Source: Hyphobacterium indicum (GTDB lineage Bacteria > Pseudomonadota > Alphaproteobacteria > Caulobacterales > Maricaulaceae). From it: 64,000 nt of DNA. Under the pieces are notes generated by a model. The model worked only from the letters and a program-made list of their open reading frames with translations, searched no databases and was not told where the DNA came from. The number at the start of each line of letters is the position of its first letter. Within the stretch, counting starts at the first letter, position 1. The translations under genes were made by a program, and so were the position numbers. The stretch is from assembly GCF_003129605.1 (NCBI RefSeq), contig NZ_QBDX01000004.1, positions 372,001-436,000 of the forward strand. Direction: 5' to 3'. This document shows, one piece after another, positions 46,736-55,980 of this stretch.

Positions 46736-47259
46736 GCCGCGTCGTCCTGATCGCGGAGCTTGGCCAGTTTCTTCACCTTCTGCACGGCGCGCTGGCGTTT
46801 CAGGCGCGAGAGATGGTCGATGAACAGCACGCCTTCGAGGTGATCCATTTCGTGCTGGATGCAGACCGCGAACATGCCCTCGGCAATCTCGGTCTGCGGC
46901 TTGCCGTCATAATCGAGATAATCGATGCGCACACGGTCCGGGCGTTCCACCTCGTCATAATAGGTCGGCACCGACAGGCAGCCCTCTTCATAGGGCAGCT
47001 TGTTGTCGGACGGGTCGGACAGGACCGGATTGACGAAATAGCGCGGATTGCGCTCCCCCCTTCCCCAGTCGAGATCCATGACGATGACACGCTTGGGCAC
47101 ACCCACCTGGATGGCGGCAAGGCCGATCCCGTCAGCAGCGTACATGGAATCCAGCATGTCATCCATCAGCGAGCGAAGCTCCTCATCGACGGTGTCGACG
47201 GGCTTCGAAACCTCCTTGAGGATCGGATTCGGGACGGTGAGTATTTCGCGTACGGCCAT
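46732..47259 (-). CDS. def: Peptide deformylase
   Basis: Removes the formyl group from nascent proteins. The three motifs are present: GIGLAA (44-49), EGCLS (92-96, metal ligand Cys94) and HEMDH (136-140). The 175-residue length is typical. It is functionally paired with fmt about 1.4 kb away on the same strand. Confidence 0.97.
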   Translation of the reverse strand: MAVREILTVPNPILKEVSKPVDTVDEELRSLMDDMLDSMYAADGIGLAAIQVGVPKRVIVMDLDWGRGERNPRYFVNPVLSDPSDNKLPYEEGCLSVPTYYDEVERPDRVRIDYLDYDGKPQTEIAEGMFAVCIQHEMDHLEGVLFIDHLSRLKRQRAVQKVKKLAKLRDQDDAA

Positions 47260-47291
47260 GAGGGATTAAGTATGCGAGCCAGTGTGTTTCT

Positions 47292-48653
47292 TCAAGTCTC
47301 GTCTGTGTCCGGAGCGTCCAGCGCGGGCAAGGCCTCGTCGTTATCCGCCGCATCAAGATAAGACGCCGGCAGCGATTTCTTGGTCTGGGCCCCGAGGGAT
47401 TTCAGCATTTCGGTCTGGCGGATGACATTGCCGCGCCCGGACGACAGCCGGTTCTTTGCCGTCGACCAGGCGTCATGCGCCTGATCCAGCCTCTGTCCCA
47501 CCGTGTCCAGCTCCTCCACAAAGCCCACCAGCTTGTCATAGAGCTGACCGGCCCGGTCGGCGATCTCGCGGGCATTCTGGTTCTGCCGGTCGATCGTCCA
47601 CAGATTCTGTACCGTCCGCATTGCCATCATCAGATTCGTGGGGGTGGCGATCATGATATCGCGCTCCCAGGCAAAGCCGGCCAGATCCGGATCGCTCTGG
47701 AACGCGAGGCTGGCCGCCCCTTCCAGCGGAATGAACATCAGCGTGAAACTGACCCCTTCATAGAGCCGGGGATAGTTTTTCTCGTGCAGACTCTTGATAT
47801 GGGCGCGGATCGAGGCGAGGTGCTGTTTCAGCGCGGCGTCACGGTCATCATCGCTTTCCGCATTCACGCACATCTCGAAGGCTTTCAGGCTGACCTTGGA
47901 ATCGATCACGAGGCGCTGGCTGCCCGGCATGTCGACCACCACGTCGGGCCGCAAACGCGCGCCCTCCCCGTCAGTCTCCGTCTGCTGGGTGTGAAATTCC
48001 TGGCCCTCGCGCAATCCCGCCTTTTCCAGAATGCTGGTCAGGATCAGCTCACCCCAATCCCCCTGCATCTTGGACGAGGACCGCAGCGCATTGGCGAGAT
48101 TCGCGGCGTCCTCGGACATCTGTTGCGCGTCCTTGCGGAGGATCTGGACCATGCGGTCGAGGGCGGAGGTCTGTTCCACGCGCTTGTGCGAGTCGGTTTC
48201 CACCTTTTCGCGGAATTCCTTCAATTGATCGCGCAGCGGGTTGAGCATCTTGTCGAGCGATTCCTTGCTCGACTTGCTCAATTCCTCGCCGCTGGACTTC
48301 AGGATTTCGCTGGCCGTGACCTTGAACGTCTCCTTCAGCTGCTCGCGCGCCTTTTCCAGATCGGCGAGTTTCTCGGCATGATGCCGCTCGGCCGACTGCA
48401 GCTCGCTTTCCAGCCGCGCAAACCGCGTTTCAGCCTTTTCCCGCGCCTCATTAGCATGCCGGAGCGCGGTTTCCGCTTCCGCCAGATCCTGCTCCAGCCG
48501 GTCCGCAATCGCCGCCTTGTTCCGGACCTCCGTCAGCTCCCGCTCCAGACGCGATTTTGCCGTGTTGGTTGTCATCCACAGCACCAGCAGCCCCAGCGTC
48601 ACGACCGGGGCGGAAACAATCAGAATGGTCTCAAGGGTCAGCGCATCGAACAT
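47292..48653 (-). CDS. rmuC: DNA recombination protein RmuC
   Basis: Membrane-anchored nuclease-fold protein that limits inversions between short repeats. 453 residues: one N-terminal helix (about 9-28), a long coiled coil (about 30-170, heptads rich in Glu, Lys and Ala), then the restriction-nuclease-like RmuC core with MQGDWGELILTSILEKAGL (about 197-215) and DVVVDMPGSQRLVIDSKVS. It lies upstream of def with a 32-base gap. Confidence 0.93.
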   Translation of the reverse strand: MFDALTLETILIVSAPVVTLGLLVLWMTTNTAKSRLERELTEVRNKAAIADRLEQDLAEAETALRHANEAREKAETRFARLESELQSAERHHAEKLADLEKAREQLKETFKVTASEILKSSGEELSKSSKESLDKMLNPLRDQLKEFREKVETDSHKRVEQTSALDRMVQILRKDAQQMSEDAANLANALRSSSKMQGDWGELILTSILEKAGLREGQEFHTQQTETDGEGARLRPDVVVDMPGSQRLVIDSKVSLKAFEMCVNAESDDDRDAALKQHLASIRAHIKSLHEKNYPRLYEGVSFTLMFIPLEGAASLAFQSDPDLAGFAWERDIMIATPTNLMMAMRTVQNLWTIDRQNQNAREIADRAGQLYDKLVGFVEELDTVGQRLDQAHDAWSTAKNRLSSGRGNVIRQTEMLKSLGAQTKKSLPASYLDAADNDEALPALDAPDTDET

Positions 48654-48758
48654 CGAATCATCCCGTCATATGAGGGACCAGCCTAATCCTTTGCCTGCCA
48701 TGCCGAAACCGGCACTCTTCTTGCTTTTCTCCTCTCAAGAGAAAGAGGAGCGGGCCGA

Positions 48759-49892
48759 ATGCGCGTGAAAAGCGTTTCGATACGGGACTTGAGCGAAGCC
48801 GAACTCGGCCAGTGGCGGAGCTGGGCGTATCAGGACGGGCATCTGGTCAGCCCCTACCTGCTGCCTGAATTTGCGCAGGCTGTTGATCGTGTCCGCTCCG
48901 ATGTCCGCATTGCGGTGATCGGGCAGGATGCGGAAACGATCGGCTATTTCGCCTATCACGCCCCGCGGCACTTTGCGCTGCGCCCGGTCGGCGCGCCCAT
49001 GTCCGACTATCAGGGCATCATCGTAAAGCCCGGCGTGTCCATCTGCCCGAAGGACTTCCTGACCCGGCTCGGCGCCGGCTTCATGGCGTATGACAACTGG
49101 TGGAGTAGCGCAGCCTGCAAGCCCGGTATCGCCCGCGAGCGCGATGGCTCCGTCGTGGTGGACCTGTCTGACGGGCCGGACGCCTATTTCGCCGGCCGCA
49201 GGGCGGCGCACAAATCCCAGTTCAAGAAAATCGGCCGCCGCCTGCGCAATGCAGAGCGCGACTTCGGACCGGCAAGGCTGGTCGTCGGGGATGCTGGCGG
49301 CGCCCATTTCAATACGCTCGCCCGTTGGAAATCCGAGCAGTATGATGCCACCGGCAAGCTCGACATCTTCAATATCGGCTGGGCGCGTCAGCTTCTGGCC
49401 AATCTGAACACCTCAACGGACACCGGCTTTCAGGGCCTGACATTCGCCCTTTATTTCGGCGACGAACTGGCCGCCGTCGAATTCGGCCTGCGCGCCGGTG
49501 ATGTCTATCATTCCTGGTTCCCGGCCTATGACGAGCGCTTTGCAAAAGTCTCGCCCGGCCTGCTCCTGCTGCATGAAATCTTCAAGGCCGCACCGGAGCT
49601 GGGCCTGTCGCGGGTCGATCTCGGCAAGGGCGGGGCCCACTACAAGACCTATTATGCCTCCTATGAAGTGCCGCTGGAGTCCGGCCGTCTCATCGCCCCC
49701 GGTTTTGCCGCGCTCGGCCTGCACTCCTGGGATGCCGCAGAACAATGCGCCAAATTCCTGCCCGGAAAGCTCGGTGACTTGCCGGCACGGGCCCGCCGCC
49801 GCTGGGCGCAGGTCAGTGCTTTCGAGCCCGATCTGGGGCCAAGACTGAAGACATTCGCGCGCGGATTCCGGGCGCAGATTTCAGCCGCCTGA
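48759..49892 (+). CDS. FemAB/CelD-like GNAT-fold acyltransferase
   Basis: 377 residues. The acetyltransferase-6 (PF13480-type) core is around KSQFKKIGRRLRNAERDFG (about 150-168) through ELAAVEFGLRAGDVYHSWFPAYDERF (about 231-256), with an SRVDLGKGGAHYK motif near 284-296. Relatives occur in cellulose (CelD/BcsL), exopolysaccharide and Caulobacter holdfast (HfsK) clusters. No polysaccharide cluster surrounds it here. It is divergent from rmuC and converges on recR. Confidence 0.82.
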   Translation: MRVKSVSIRDLSEAELGQWRSWAYQDGHLVSPYLLPEFAQAVDRVRSDVRIAVIGQDAETIGYFAYHAPRHFALRPVGAPMSDYQGIIVKPGVSICPKDFLTRLGAGFMAYDNWWSSAACKPGIARERDGSVVVDLSDGPDAYFAGRRAAHKSQFKKIGRRLRNAERDFGPARLVVGDAGGAHFNTLARWKSEQYDATGKLDIFNIGWARQLLANLNTSTDTGFQGLTFALYFGDELAAVEFGLRAGDVYHSWFPAYDERFAKVSPGLLLLHEIFKAAPELGLSRVDLGKGGAHYKTYYASYEVPLESGRLIAPGFAALGLHSWDAAEQCAKFLPGKLGDLPARARRRWAQVSAFEPDLGPRLKTFARGFRAQISAA

Positions 49893-49906
49893 CCGGAAGC
49901 CGGGGC

Positions 49907-50512
49907 TCAGGCCGGCCGGCGGGATTTGAACGCCGCTGTCAGCGTGCCGTCATCGAGATAATCGAGCTCGCCCCCCACCGGGACGCCGCGGGCAAGGCTG
50001 GTAATCTCCACGGCAAGGCCATCCAGCCGGTCGGCCAGATAGTGCGCCGTGGTCTGGCCATCGACCGTCGCATTCAGCGCCAGCACGATTTCGGTCACCA
50101 CCGGATCACCCGCCCGGTCCAGCAGCTTGCCGATATTGAGGTCATCCGGACGGACGCCATCAAGCGGTGACAACACGCCGCCAAGCACGTGATAGCGCCC
50201 CTTGAAAGCGGCGGCACGCTCCAGCGCCCATATATCCCCGACTGTTTCGACCACGCAGATCACCGCCGGATCACGCCCCGGCGCCGCGCAAATGGCACAG
50301 GGATCGGAGACATCCAGATTTCCGCAGGTGGAACACGCGGTGATCTTGTCAGCGGCATCCGCCAGCGCATCGGCCAGAGGCCCCATCAGAGCCTCCCGCT
50401 TTTTCAGAAGATGCAGCGCCACACGCCGCGCCGAGCGGGGCCCCAGCCCCGGCAGCTTGGCCAGCAGCGCGATCAGGCGTTCGATTTCAGGTCCGGCGGA
50501 ATGGGTGGTCAT
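49907..50512 (-). CDS. recR: Recombination mediator RecR
   Basis: Works with RecO/RecF in loading RecA at gaps. 201 residues with an N-terminal helix-hairpin-helix ([18 protein letters not shown]), zinc-finger Cys60, Cys63, Cys72 and Cys75, and a Toprim domain ([17 protein letters not shown]). The start overlaps the stop of the small gene 50509-50784. Confidence 0.96.
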   Translation of the reverse strand: MTTHSAGPEIERLIALLAKLPGLGPRSARRVALHLLKKREALMGPLADALADAADKITACSTCGNLDVSDPCAICAAPGRDPAVICVVETVGDIWALERAAAFKGRYHVLGGVLSPLDGVRPDDLNIGKLLDRAGDPVVTEIVLALNATVDGQTTAHYLADRLDGLAVEITSLARGVPVGGELDYLDDGTLTAAFKSRRPA

Positions 50513-50784
50513 GCAAAGTCCTGTCTATTCAACGCCGGCCCTTCGAAGAACGACTCGAAAAACATCTCCAATTCCCCAGCATGAGGGCTTGTGAGCGGGT
50601 TCATGCCCTCCGCCACAACAATCAGCGCTGCGAGATCGAGAGCAGATATTTCCGGTTTCATCCCGATTTCCTGTTTCAAACCGATTGCCACGCTACAAAA
50701 CCCAAATTTTGTACAGGCGTATCCGAACGCTGCATCGATAGCATTCTCAAAGGAGTCGAACTCTTTTGCGGTTCGCCGCGCCAC
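50509..50784 (-). CDS. Small protein of unknown function between ybaB and recR
   Basis: 91 residues, GTG start directly after the ybaB stop and an ATGA overlap with recR, so it is tightly embedded in the operon. It has no signal peptide or clear motif, one Cys pair in [11 protein letters not shown], and is less GC-rich than the flanking genes. ybaB and recR are normally adjacent, so this gene looks inserted. The start is uncertain because no ribosome site is evident. Confidence 0.55.
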   Translation of the reverse strand: MARRTAKEFDSFENAIDAAFGYACTKFGFCSVAIGLKQEIGMKPEISALDLAALIVVAEGMNPLTSPHAGELEMFFESFFEGPALNRQDFA

Positions 50785-50787
50785 CTA

Positions 50788-51111
50788 TCACCCCGGAAAG
50801 GAGAAGCCGGGTGGCAGCGGCAATCCGCCCGCCGCCTCTTTCATCACCCGCGCCTGGACTGCTTCGATCTTGCCACGGGCATCCGCGAACGCCGCCTTGA
50901 TCAGGTCCTCGACCACTTCCTTTTCACTGGCCACCAGGATTGAGGGGTCCAGCGCGATATCCCGGATATCGCCCTTTCCGGACAGTGTGATGCGGACAAG
51001 GCCGGCCCCGGATTCGCCGGTCACGCTTTCCGCGTCCAGCTTCTCCTGCGCCTCCTTCATGCGGCCCTGCAATTCCTGCGCCTGCTTCATCAATCCCATC
51101 AGGTCTTTCAT
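50788..51111 (-). CDS. ybaB: YbaB/EbfC nucleoid-associated protein
   Basis: Small DNA-binding tweezers-shaped dimer, 107 residues. It starts MKDLMGLMKQAQELQGRMKEAQ and ends GGLPLPPGFSFPG, the family C-terminus. Its start overlaps the dnaX stop (ATGA). Confidence 0.96.
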   Translation of the reverse strand: MKDLMGLMKQAQELQGRMKEAQEKLDAESVTGESGAGLVRITLSGKGDIRDIALDPSILVASEKEVVEDLIKAAFADARGKIEAVQARVMKEAAGGLPLPPGFSFPG

Positions 51112-52892
51112 GACTGGCTCTTTGCGTTGCTTTCAGCGGCATCGTCCTCGATCCCGGCCGGACGTCTGACGTCCACGATCTCTGCGCCGGGGAAAATCCG
51201 CAGAACCTGTTGCACCGCCGGATCCCGGGAAACGCGTTCCAGATGTTCGCGCTCTTCGCGCTTCTGACGTTCGCGAATCGTCTCCCCGCCCCGGGAATCA
51301 TGCGTCGGCAGAACGGCCCAGGTCACGCCGGTCCAGTCCTGCAGCCGCTTGGCCAGCCGCTGTGCGAGATCGGGCGGCGCATGCTCGGCCGGTTCAAACA
51401 CAATCCGGCCCGGCTTGAACGACACCGGGCGAACAAAGCGGATGAGATCCGACCGCAGGGCCGCATCGGTGCGATCCGTCATCGCTTCGACCATGTCGTC
51501 GAGCGAGGCCGGGGCATCCTTGATCTCAAGGAGAGGCGCGGCCTCATCTGAAGGGTCTTCAAAAACCGTCTTTGGCGGGTCGGCCGCATCCTGCGCCACA
51601 GGTTCGGCAGCTGGCTTATCCGCCGGCGCAGCCGGCTCAGGCTTTGGGGCGGAGGGCGCGGCCCCCTCTTCGCCGCGCAGAAGTTTCGCCGCATCTTCCG
51701 GCGATGGCAGGGAGGCGGCAGAGCCCAGCCGCAAAAGCGTCATTTCCGCAGCGGTCAGCGGATCGGGGGCCCGCCGCACATCGTCCAGCCCGACCAGCAG
51801 GATTTTCCACAAGCGCGTCAGCTGCGCAATCGAGAGCGTTTCGGCGATCATTACGAGGCGCTGAACGGTCTCCTTCGCTTCGGCGAGATCAGCATCCGGT
51901 CCCGCGGCTTTCACCCGGGTCAGGGCATGCACATAGTCAAGGCAATCGCGGGTAATAATGGCGGGATCGCCGCCGGAATCATAAAGCGAGGCAATCTCGG
52001 CCAGGGCTTTGGCGTGATCGCCGGCAAGCGCCGCTTCGAGCAAATCTAGCACCCGGGCCCGGTCGGCGAGCCCCAGCATGTCGCGGATCTGCACGGCGGT
52101 GACCGGTCCGTCCGAGCCTTCGCCCTGGACGATTGCCTGATCGAGCAGGGACAGCGCATCGCGAACCGAGCCCTCGGCCGCGCGAGCAATCAGGGCCAGC
52201 CCGTCAGCCTCCACCGATGCGCCTTCTTTTTCACAGATACCCGACAGGTGCCCGGCGAGGACATCACGGTCGACGCGTTTCAGGTCAAAGCGCTGGCACC
52301 GCGACAGGACGGTCACCGGCACTTTGCGGATTTCCGTAGTGGCAAAAATGAATTTGACGTGGGGCGGCGGCTCTTCCAGCGTCTTCAGAAGCGCATTGAA
52401 GGCCGAGTTCGACAGCATGTGCACTTCGTCGATCACATAGACCTTGTAGCGCGCCGAGACCGGCGCATAGCGGACACCTTCAAGGATTTCGCGGATATCG
52501 CCGACACCCGTGCGCGAGGCAGCATCCATTTCCATCACATCGACATGGCCGCCCTTCTGGATGGCATCGCAATGCACACCGGGCGGATCGAGCGTGATGG
52601 ACGGGCCATCCACATCGTCGGTGAGATAATTCAGCGCCCGGGCAATCAGGCGCGCCGTGGTGGTTTTGCCAACGCCTCTGACCCCGGTCAGCATATAGGC
52701 ATGGGCGATACGGCCGGATTTGAACGCATTCGTCAGCGTCCGCACCATGGCTTCCTGGCCGATCAGATCTTCAAAGCGGAGCGGGCGGTATTTGCGCGCC
52801 AGCACCTGATAGCCGGCATCATGCTCCGGAAGCCCGAGCCCCGGAGACGGCCCCGGATCGGTGTCCGTCTTTGGTTCGGGAGCGTCGTCCAT
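51108..52892 (-). CDS. dnaX: DNA polymerase III subunit tau (DnaX)
   Basis: Clamp-loader ATPase. ATG 52892 gives 594 residues: Walker A GVRGVGKTT (70-77), Walker B VYVIDEVHML, the SRC motif in VLSRCQRFDL, a Pro/Ala-rich linker (about 425-470) and a C-terminal tau domain (about 480-580). The zinc-knuckle region keeps only one Cys (GVHCDAIQKG). No A-rich slippery heptamer was noticed, so a gamma product by frameshift is not supported. It follows the SRP RNA gene. Confidence 0.95.
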   Translation of the reverse strand: MDDAPEPKTDTDPGPSPGLGLPEHDAGYQVLARKYRPLRFEDLIGQEAMVRTLTNAFKSGRIAHAYMLTGVRGVGKTTTARLIARALNYLTDDVDGPSITLDPPGVHCDAIQKGGHVDVMEMDAASRTGVGDIREILEGVRYAPVSARYKVYVIDEVHMLSNSAFNALLKTLEEPPPHVKFIFATTEIRKVPVTVLSRCQRFDLKRVDRDVLAGHLSGICEKEGASVEADGLALIARAAEGSVRDALSLLDQAIVQGEGSDGPVTAVQIRDMLGLADRARVLDLLEAALAGDHAKALAEIASLYDSGGDPAIITRDCLDYVHALTRVKAAGPDADLAEAKETVQRLVMIAETLSIAQLTRLWKILLVGLDDVRRAPDPLTAAEMTLLRLGSAASLPSPEDAAKLLRGEEGAAPSAPKPEPAAPADKPAAEPVAQDAADPPKTVFEDPSDEAAPLLEIKDAPASLDDMVEAMTDRTDAALRSDLIRFVRPVSFKPGRIVFEPAEHAPPDLAQRLAKRLQDWTGVTWAVLPTHDSRGGETIRERQKREEREHLERVSRDPAVQQVLRIFPGAEIVDVRRPAGIEDDAAESNAKSQS

Positions 52893-52922
52893 GGCCACTT
52901 TCTGGGCTGATTCCGGAGATAG

Positions 52923-53021
52923 GTGGAAGACCGGACAGCGACCCGGAGCGAAACTCGTTACGGCTGCTTCCTTCCGGACCTGACCGGGTTGGCGAGGCGT
53001 CCGTCCGCGCCGATCTTCCAC
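52923..53021 (-). ncRNA. ffs: Signal recognition particle RNA (4.5S)
   Basis: Minus strand, about 99 bases. The apical domain GGTCAGGTCCGGAAGGAAGC is the invariant SRP sequence with the GGAA-type tetraloop and Ffh-binding asymmetric loop. The ends GTGGAAGA and TCTTCCAC pair to close the hairpin. Its position immediately upstream of dnaX is the usual one. Confidence 0.95.
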
Positions 53022-53026
53022 TGACC

Positions 53027-53055
53027 AATATCGGATGTCGGGCACCGCATGACAA
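53027..53055 (-). promoter_or_regulatory. Predicted ffs promoter
   Basis: -35 TTGTCA (53050-53055) and -10 GATATT (53027-53032) on the minus strand, spacing 17 bases. The RNA 5' end would be about six bases downstream, matching the folded end at 53021. Confidence 0.72.
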
Positions 53056-53065
53056 GGTATGCGAC

Positions 53066-54634
53066 TCAGCCCGGATTCACACTGATTTCATAACGGCTGT
53101 GGCGCGATGCCAGACGCGGTTCCTGGGTTGAGATTTCCACGATGAACGGCGCGGCCGCCTCGACCGTAAATTCATGGTGGCCGGGCTCCGGGCGTTCGCG
53201 CTGTATGCGGCGTCCCGTTTCTGCGTCGTACACAATGATACCGTAACGCATGTCATCGCTTTCGAATGAAACGGTCATCGCGACACTGCCGGTTGCGTCG
53301 ATGCGCCAGAGATCGGTCAGATCATCATGCCCGACCAGGCCGGTGCCGGTCTCACCCGCGGCAAGTGACGGATAATCCCCCTCGCGCCCGGAATCGGCAT
53401 CGCCGCCACCTGTATCCGAGGCATCCTCGATGGTAATTTCAAACAGGCTCAAGGGCGTCACGGTTTCATAATTATCGCCAACGCCGATGATGAAACCCTC
53501 GCCCGTCGTGTCGACATAATAGCCGATCAGGCTCTCTCCCGGCAGGTTGCGTTCGCGCGGGAAACCGGACCCGGCCCGCTCACCGTCCGGATTGAGCATC
53601 TGGATTGTCATCGCGCCCAGAGCAGCTTGCGTTTCTACCGCTGCCTCACCCTCGCCCGTATAAGCGTAACTTTGCAGGAGGCCCCGCACGACGCCCATCT
53701 CGCCTTCATCGGTTTCCACCCGGTAATAGCGATACTCACCTTCCGGAACGAGTTCGCCGATCGTGTAGATGCCGGGTTCCAGAAGCACCGCGTCATCCGG
53801 AGTCAGACCGCCCTGCACCGGGTTTTCACAGCGGATCAATTCGCGTGAGGACCGGCTGACGGTCATCCCAGCCACTTCCCGCATCGCTGCGGCCAGGGCT
53901 TCGCCATCAGGCGCGGGAATATACCGGCCGCCCGCGGCTTCGGCGACGGCGCGCATTTGCGCTTCCTGTTCGGGGTCCAGATCAAAGCCGACCACATAGG
54001 CTGAGACATTGATGTTCTCCGCCCGCAAGGCCGCAGCCGCCGCGACCGGATCGCCATGGCAGGTCTCCTCCCCGTCAGAGAGCAGCACGATCAACCGTTC
54101 ACGCGCCGCGACGGCTTCAAGATCGGCAGCAGCCGCCTCCAGACTCGCGGCAATCGGCGTATATCCGTAGGGCGACAAACGGCCTGCAGCGGCGCGCAGC
54201 TCACCGAGTTCACCGGATAGAAAATCTGTCAGGCGCTCGGTATTCGGGCAGGAGGCTTCCGCTGTATGATCCACACTGGCGTCAAAGCCATAAGCGCGGA
54301 GAGAGGCGGTAATATTGGCTTCCTCGATCACCTCCAGCGCATGGATGAAAGCCGTGCGGGCCACGTCCATTTTGGAAGGGCCACCGGCATCGCCGGCCAT
54401 CGATCCCGATGCATCCAGAATAAACTGAACCGCGACAGGTCCCTCGCCTTCCGGCGCGACATCTTCGCTGCCTTCAAAGGACACACCGCGAACGACTTCC
54501 AGAAGGCGCTGCTGAATCAAATCGAAGGCCGGGCAGGCTTCGACGTCATTATCAACTTGTGAGACAGATGTTTGCGCCCCCGCCGCACTGGCACTCATGA
54601 CGGCGGCAAGCATGGCCGAACGGATCAGATTCAT
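53066..54634 (-). CDS. Secreted von Willebrand factor A domain protein
   Basis: 522 residues with a signal peptide (MNLIRSAMLAAVMSASAAGA). The VWA domain spans about 66-255, with the MIDAS metal site starting Asp74 in LDASGSMAG, Thr in YGYTPIAAS and Asp in LLSDGEE. The rest is beta-rich and acidic (about 270-520) and may contain pre-peptidase-like domains, with DLWRIDATGSVAMTV near 440. It is probably a periplasmic or surface calcium-dependent binding protein. It ends just before the ffs promoter. Confidence 0.85.
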   Translation of the reverse strand: MNLIRSAMLAAVMSASAAGAQTSVSQVDNDVEACPAFDLIQQRLLEVVRGVSFEGSEDVAPEGEGPVAVQFILDASGSMAGDAGGPSKMDVARTAFIHALEVIEEANITASLRAYGFDASVDHTAEASCPNTERLTDFLSGELGELRAAAGRLSPYGYTPIAASLEAAAADLEAVAARERLIVLLSDGEETCHGDPVAAAAALRAENINVSAYVVGFDLDPEQEAQMRAVAEAAGGRYIPAPDGEALAAAMREVAGMTVSRSSRELIRCENPVQGGLTPDDAVLLEPGIYTIGELVPEGEYRYYRVETDEGEMGVVRGLLQSYAYTGEGEAAVETQAALGAMTIQMLNPDGERAGSGFPRERNLPGESLIGYYVDTTGEGFIIGVGDNYETVTPLSLFEITIEDASDTGGGDADSGREGDYPSLAAGETGTGLVGHDDLTDLWRIDATGSVAMTVSFESDDMRYGIIVYDAETGRRIQRERPEPGHHEFTVEAAAPFIVEISTQEPRLASRHSRYEISVNPG

Positions 54635-54702
54635 TGAGGACTCCCCGGTTGGACGGAAAGCCTAACACAATCGAGCCAAAGACCCTACGGATTGAAAGGA
54701 GA

Positions 54703-54915
54703 TCAACCCACCGCAGATGCGCGCAAAAAGCGCTCATGCGCATCCAGCGCTTCAATGAGGTCGAGATCGCCATTGCGGTCGACCAGAAGGTCGCGCCAGT
54801 AGCTGGCAATACGCGCCTGCGTCTCCAGCCAGTCCCTGACGGCGATCTCTGTTGCGGCCCGCGCGCCGACATCTGACGACGGAGCCACACAATGTAAACG
54901 CGATGCAGCCGGCAT
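54703..54915 (-). CDS. Small protein with an EF-hand-like loop
   Basis: 70 residues. The ATG has a strong GGGAGG ribosome site 5-6 bases upstream, the best argument that the gene is real. The C-terminal half contains DRNGDLDLIEAL, which matches the first nine positions of a calcium EF-hand loop but lacks the final acidic residue. There is no signal peptide. It sits between the M15 peptidase and the VWA protein on the same strand. Confidence 0.55.
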   Translation of the reverse strand: MPAASRLHCVAPSSDVGARAATEIAVRDWLETQARIASYWRDLLVDRNGDLDLIEALDAHERFLRASAVG

Positions 54916-54993
54916 GTTTCCTCCCGGAGTGATTCATCTGATCCGGAAGCAGACTGCCTCAGTTGCGAATGATTCGCAACTGTTTTTACAAAA

Positions 54994-55980
54994 TCAGGAC
55001 CGGCCCCAGCGCGCATTCCAGCCGCGCTCGTCCACGTGGACAAAGGGACCATGGGCGGATGTCGAGCCGTATTCGCCGAGACCACCATGGAAATCGGTCC
55101 AGTCCGGCCGTTCCAGGATACGGTCGATAAAGTCGTAGAGGGCGGCGGCATCCCGGCGGTCGAGCACACCATCCCCGTTGAGATCATCCATGATCCCGTC
55201 ATTGTCCTCGTCGATATAGATATCGGCAGCCCCGCCATAGACATGGCGGGAATAGCGGCCATTGCCGATGCCGGCATTATAGACCGGCGTGCGATATCCG
55301 CTCATTACGACAAAGCCGTCCGTACGCCAGCCATGCGCATTCACTTCTTCCAGCAAGCGTTCCAGCTTCAGCAGCAACCGCTCGCGCACAATGGCATAGC
55401 GCACCGGCCCGCCTTCCTGCTTGCACAGGAACTGGCCGAGGGTGAAATGTGGGGAAACCGGCAGGTCGCGCAATTCGGGCGGTACTTCGATGAAGCCCTC
55501 CGGCGGCAGATAGGCGTCCTGTCCGCGATAGGGCTCCTGCGGGTATTGTCCGATGGCATAGCCTTGGAGCACACCCGCCTCGATCTCCGAGGCCGGCCGC
55601 AGGACAAAGGCATTCAGGCGGATCAGATTTCCGGCCATATCCCGGATTTCGATGACATGGTGACCCGGCGTGTCCGGGGCCTGCCAGACCGCATCGGTCG
55701 ATGACAGCGTTTGCAGCCCGGCCTCAGCGGAGTAGCGCACAGCCGTGCTGGCCGAGAGCGGCACCTGTTCGCCCGGCATGACCAGCGTCGCGAAGGTCCG
55801 GTAATCGGCTTCGATGGCCTCGTTGATCAGCACGGAGAACCCGGCGCGTCCGGCATCATAACCGCTGACGGCGCGTGTCGCCGGATCAGGCGGGGCAAGC
55901 TCCGACATGTCCGCCGCCCGCGCCGGAAGCGAGAGCGCGGTCAGGGCGAGTCCGAGTGTTGCGAGTTGGATCATCTTCAT
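54994..55980 (-). CDS. Secreted M15-type D,D-carboxypeptidase-like protein with inserted calcium loops
   Basis: 328 residues from ATG 55980, which opens a good signal peptide (MKMIQLATLGLALTALSLPARA). ATG 55974 is an alternative. The zinc-peptidase signature SRHVYGGAADI and the final ligand in FVHVDERG fit the YcbK-like M15 family of murein-associated enzymes. Between the zinc-binding Asp and the last His are two dockerin/EF-hand-like loops, DEDNDGIMDD and DLNGDGVLDRRD. The N-terminal half (about 25-200) is a beta-rich domain of unknown role. Its 5' end lies inside the L,D-transpeptidase frame. Confidence 0.85.
   Translation of the reverse strand: MKMIQLATLGLALTALSLPARAADMSELAPPDPATRAVSGYDAGRAGFSVLINEAIEADYRTFATLVMPGEQVPLSASTAVRYSAEAGLQTLSSTDAVWQAPDTPGHHVIEIRDMAGNLIRLNAFVLRPASEIEAGVLQGYAIGQYPQEPYRGQDAYLPPEGFIEVPPELRDLPVSPHFTLGQFLCKQEGGPVRYAIVRERLLLKLERLLEEVNAHGWRTDGFVVMSGYRTPVYNAGIGNGRYSRHVYGGAADIYIDEDNDGIMDDLNGDGVLDRRDAAALYDFIDRILERPDWTDFHGGLGEYGSTSAHGPFVHVDERGWNARWGRS

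Noticed and set aside
51108-52892. Programmed frameshift giving a gamma subunit from dnaX
   Set aside because: No A-rich slippery heptamer was found by eye in the linker region.
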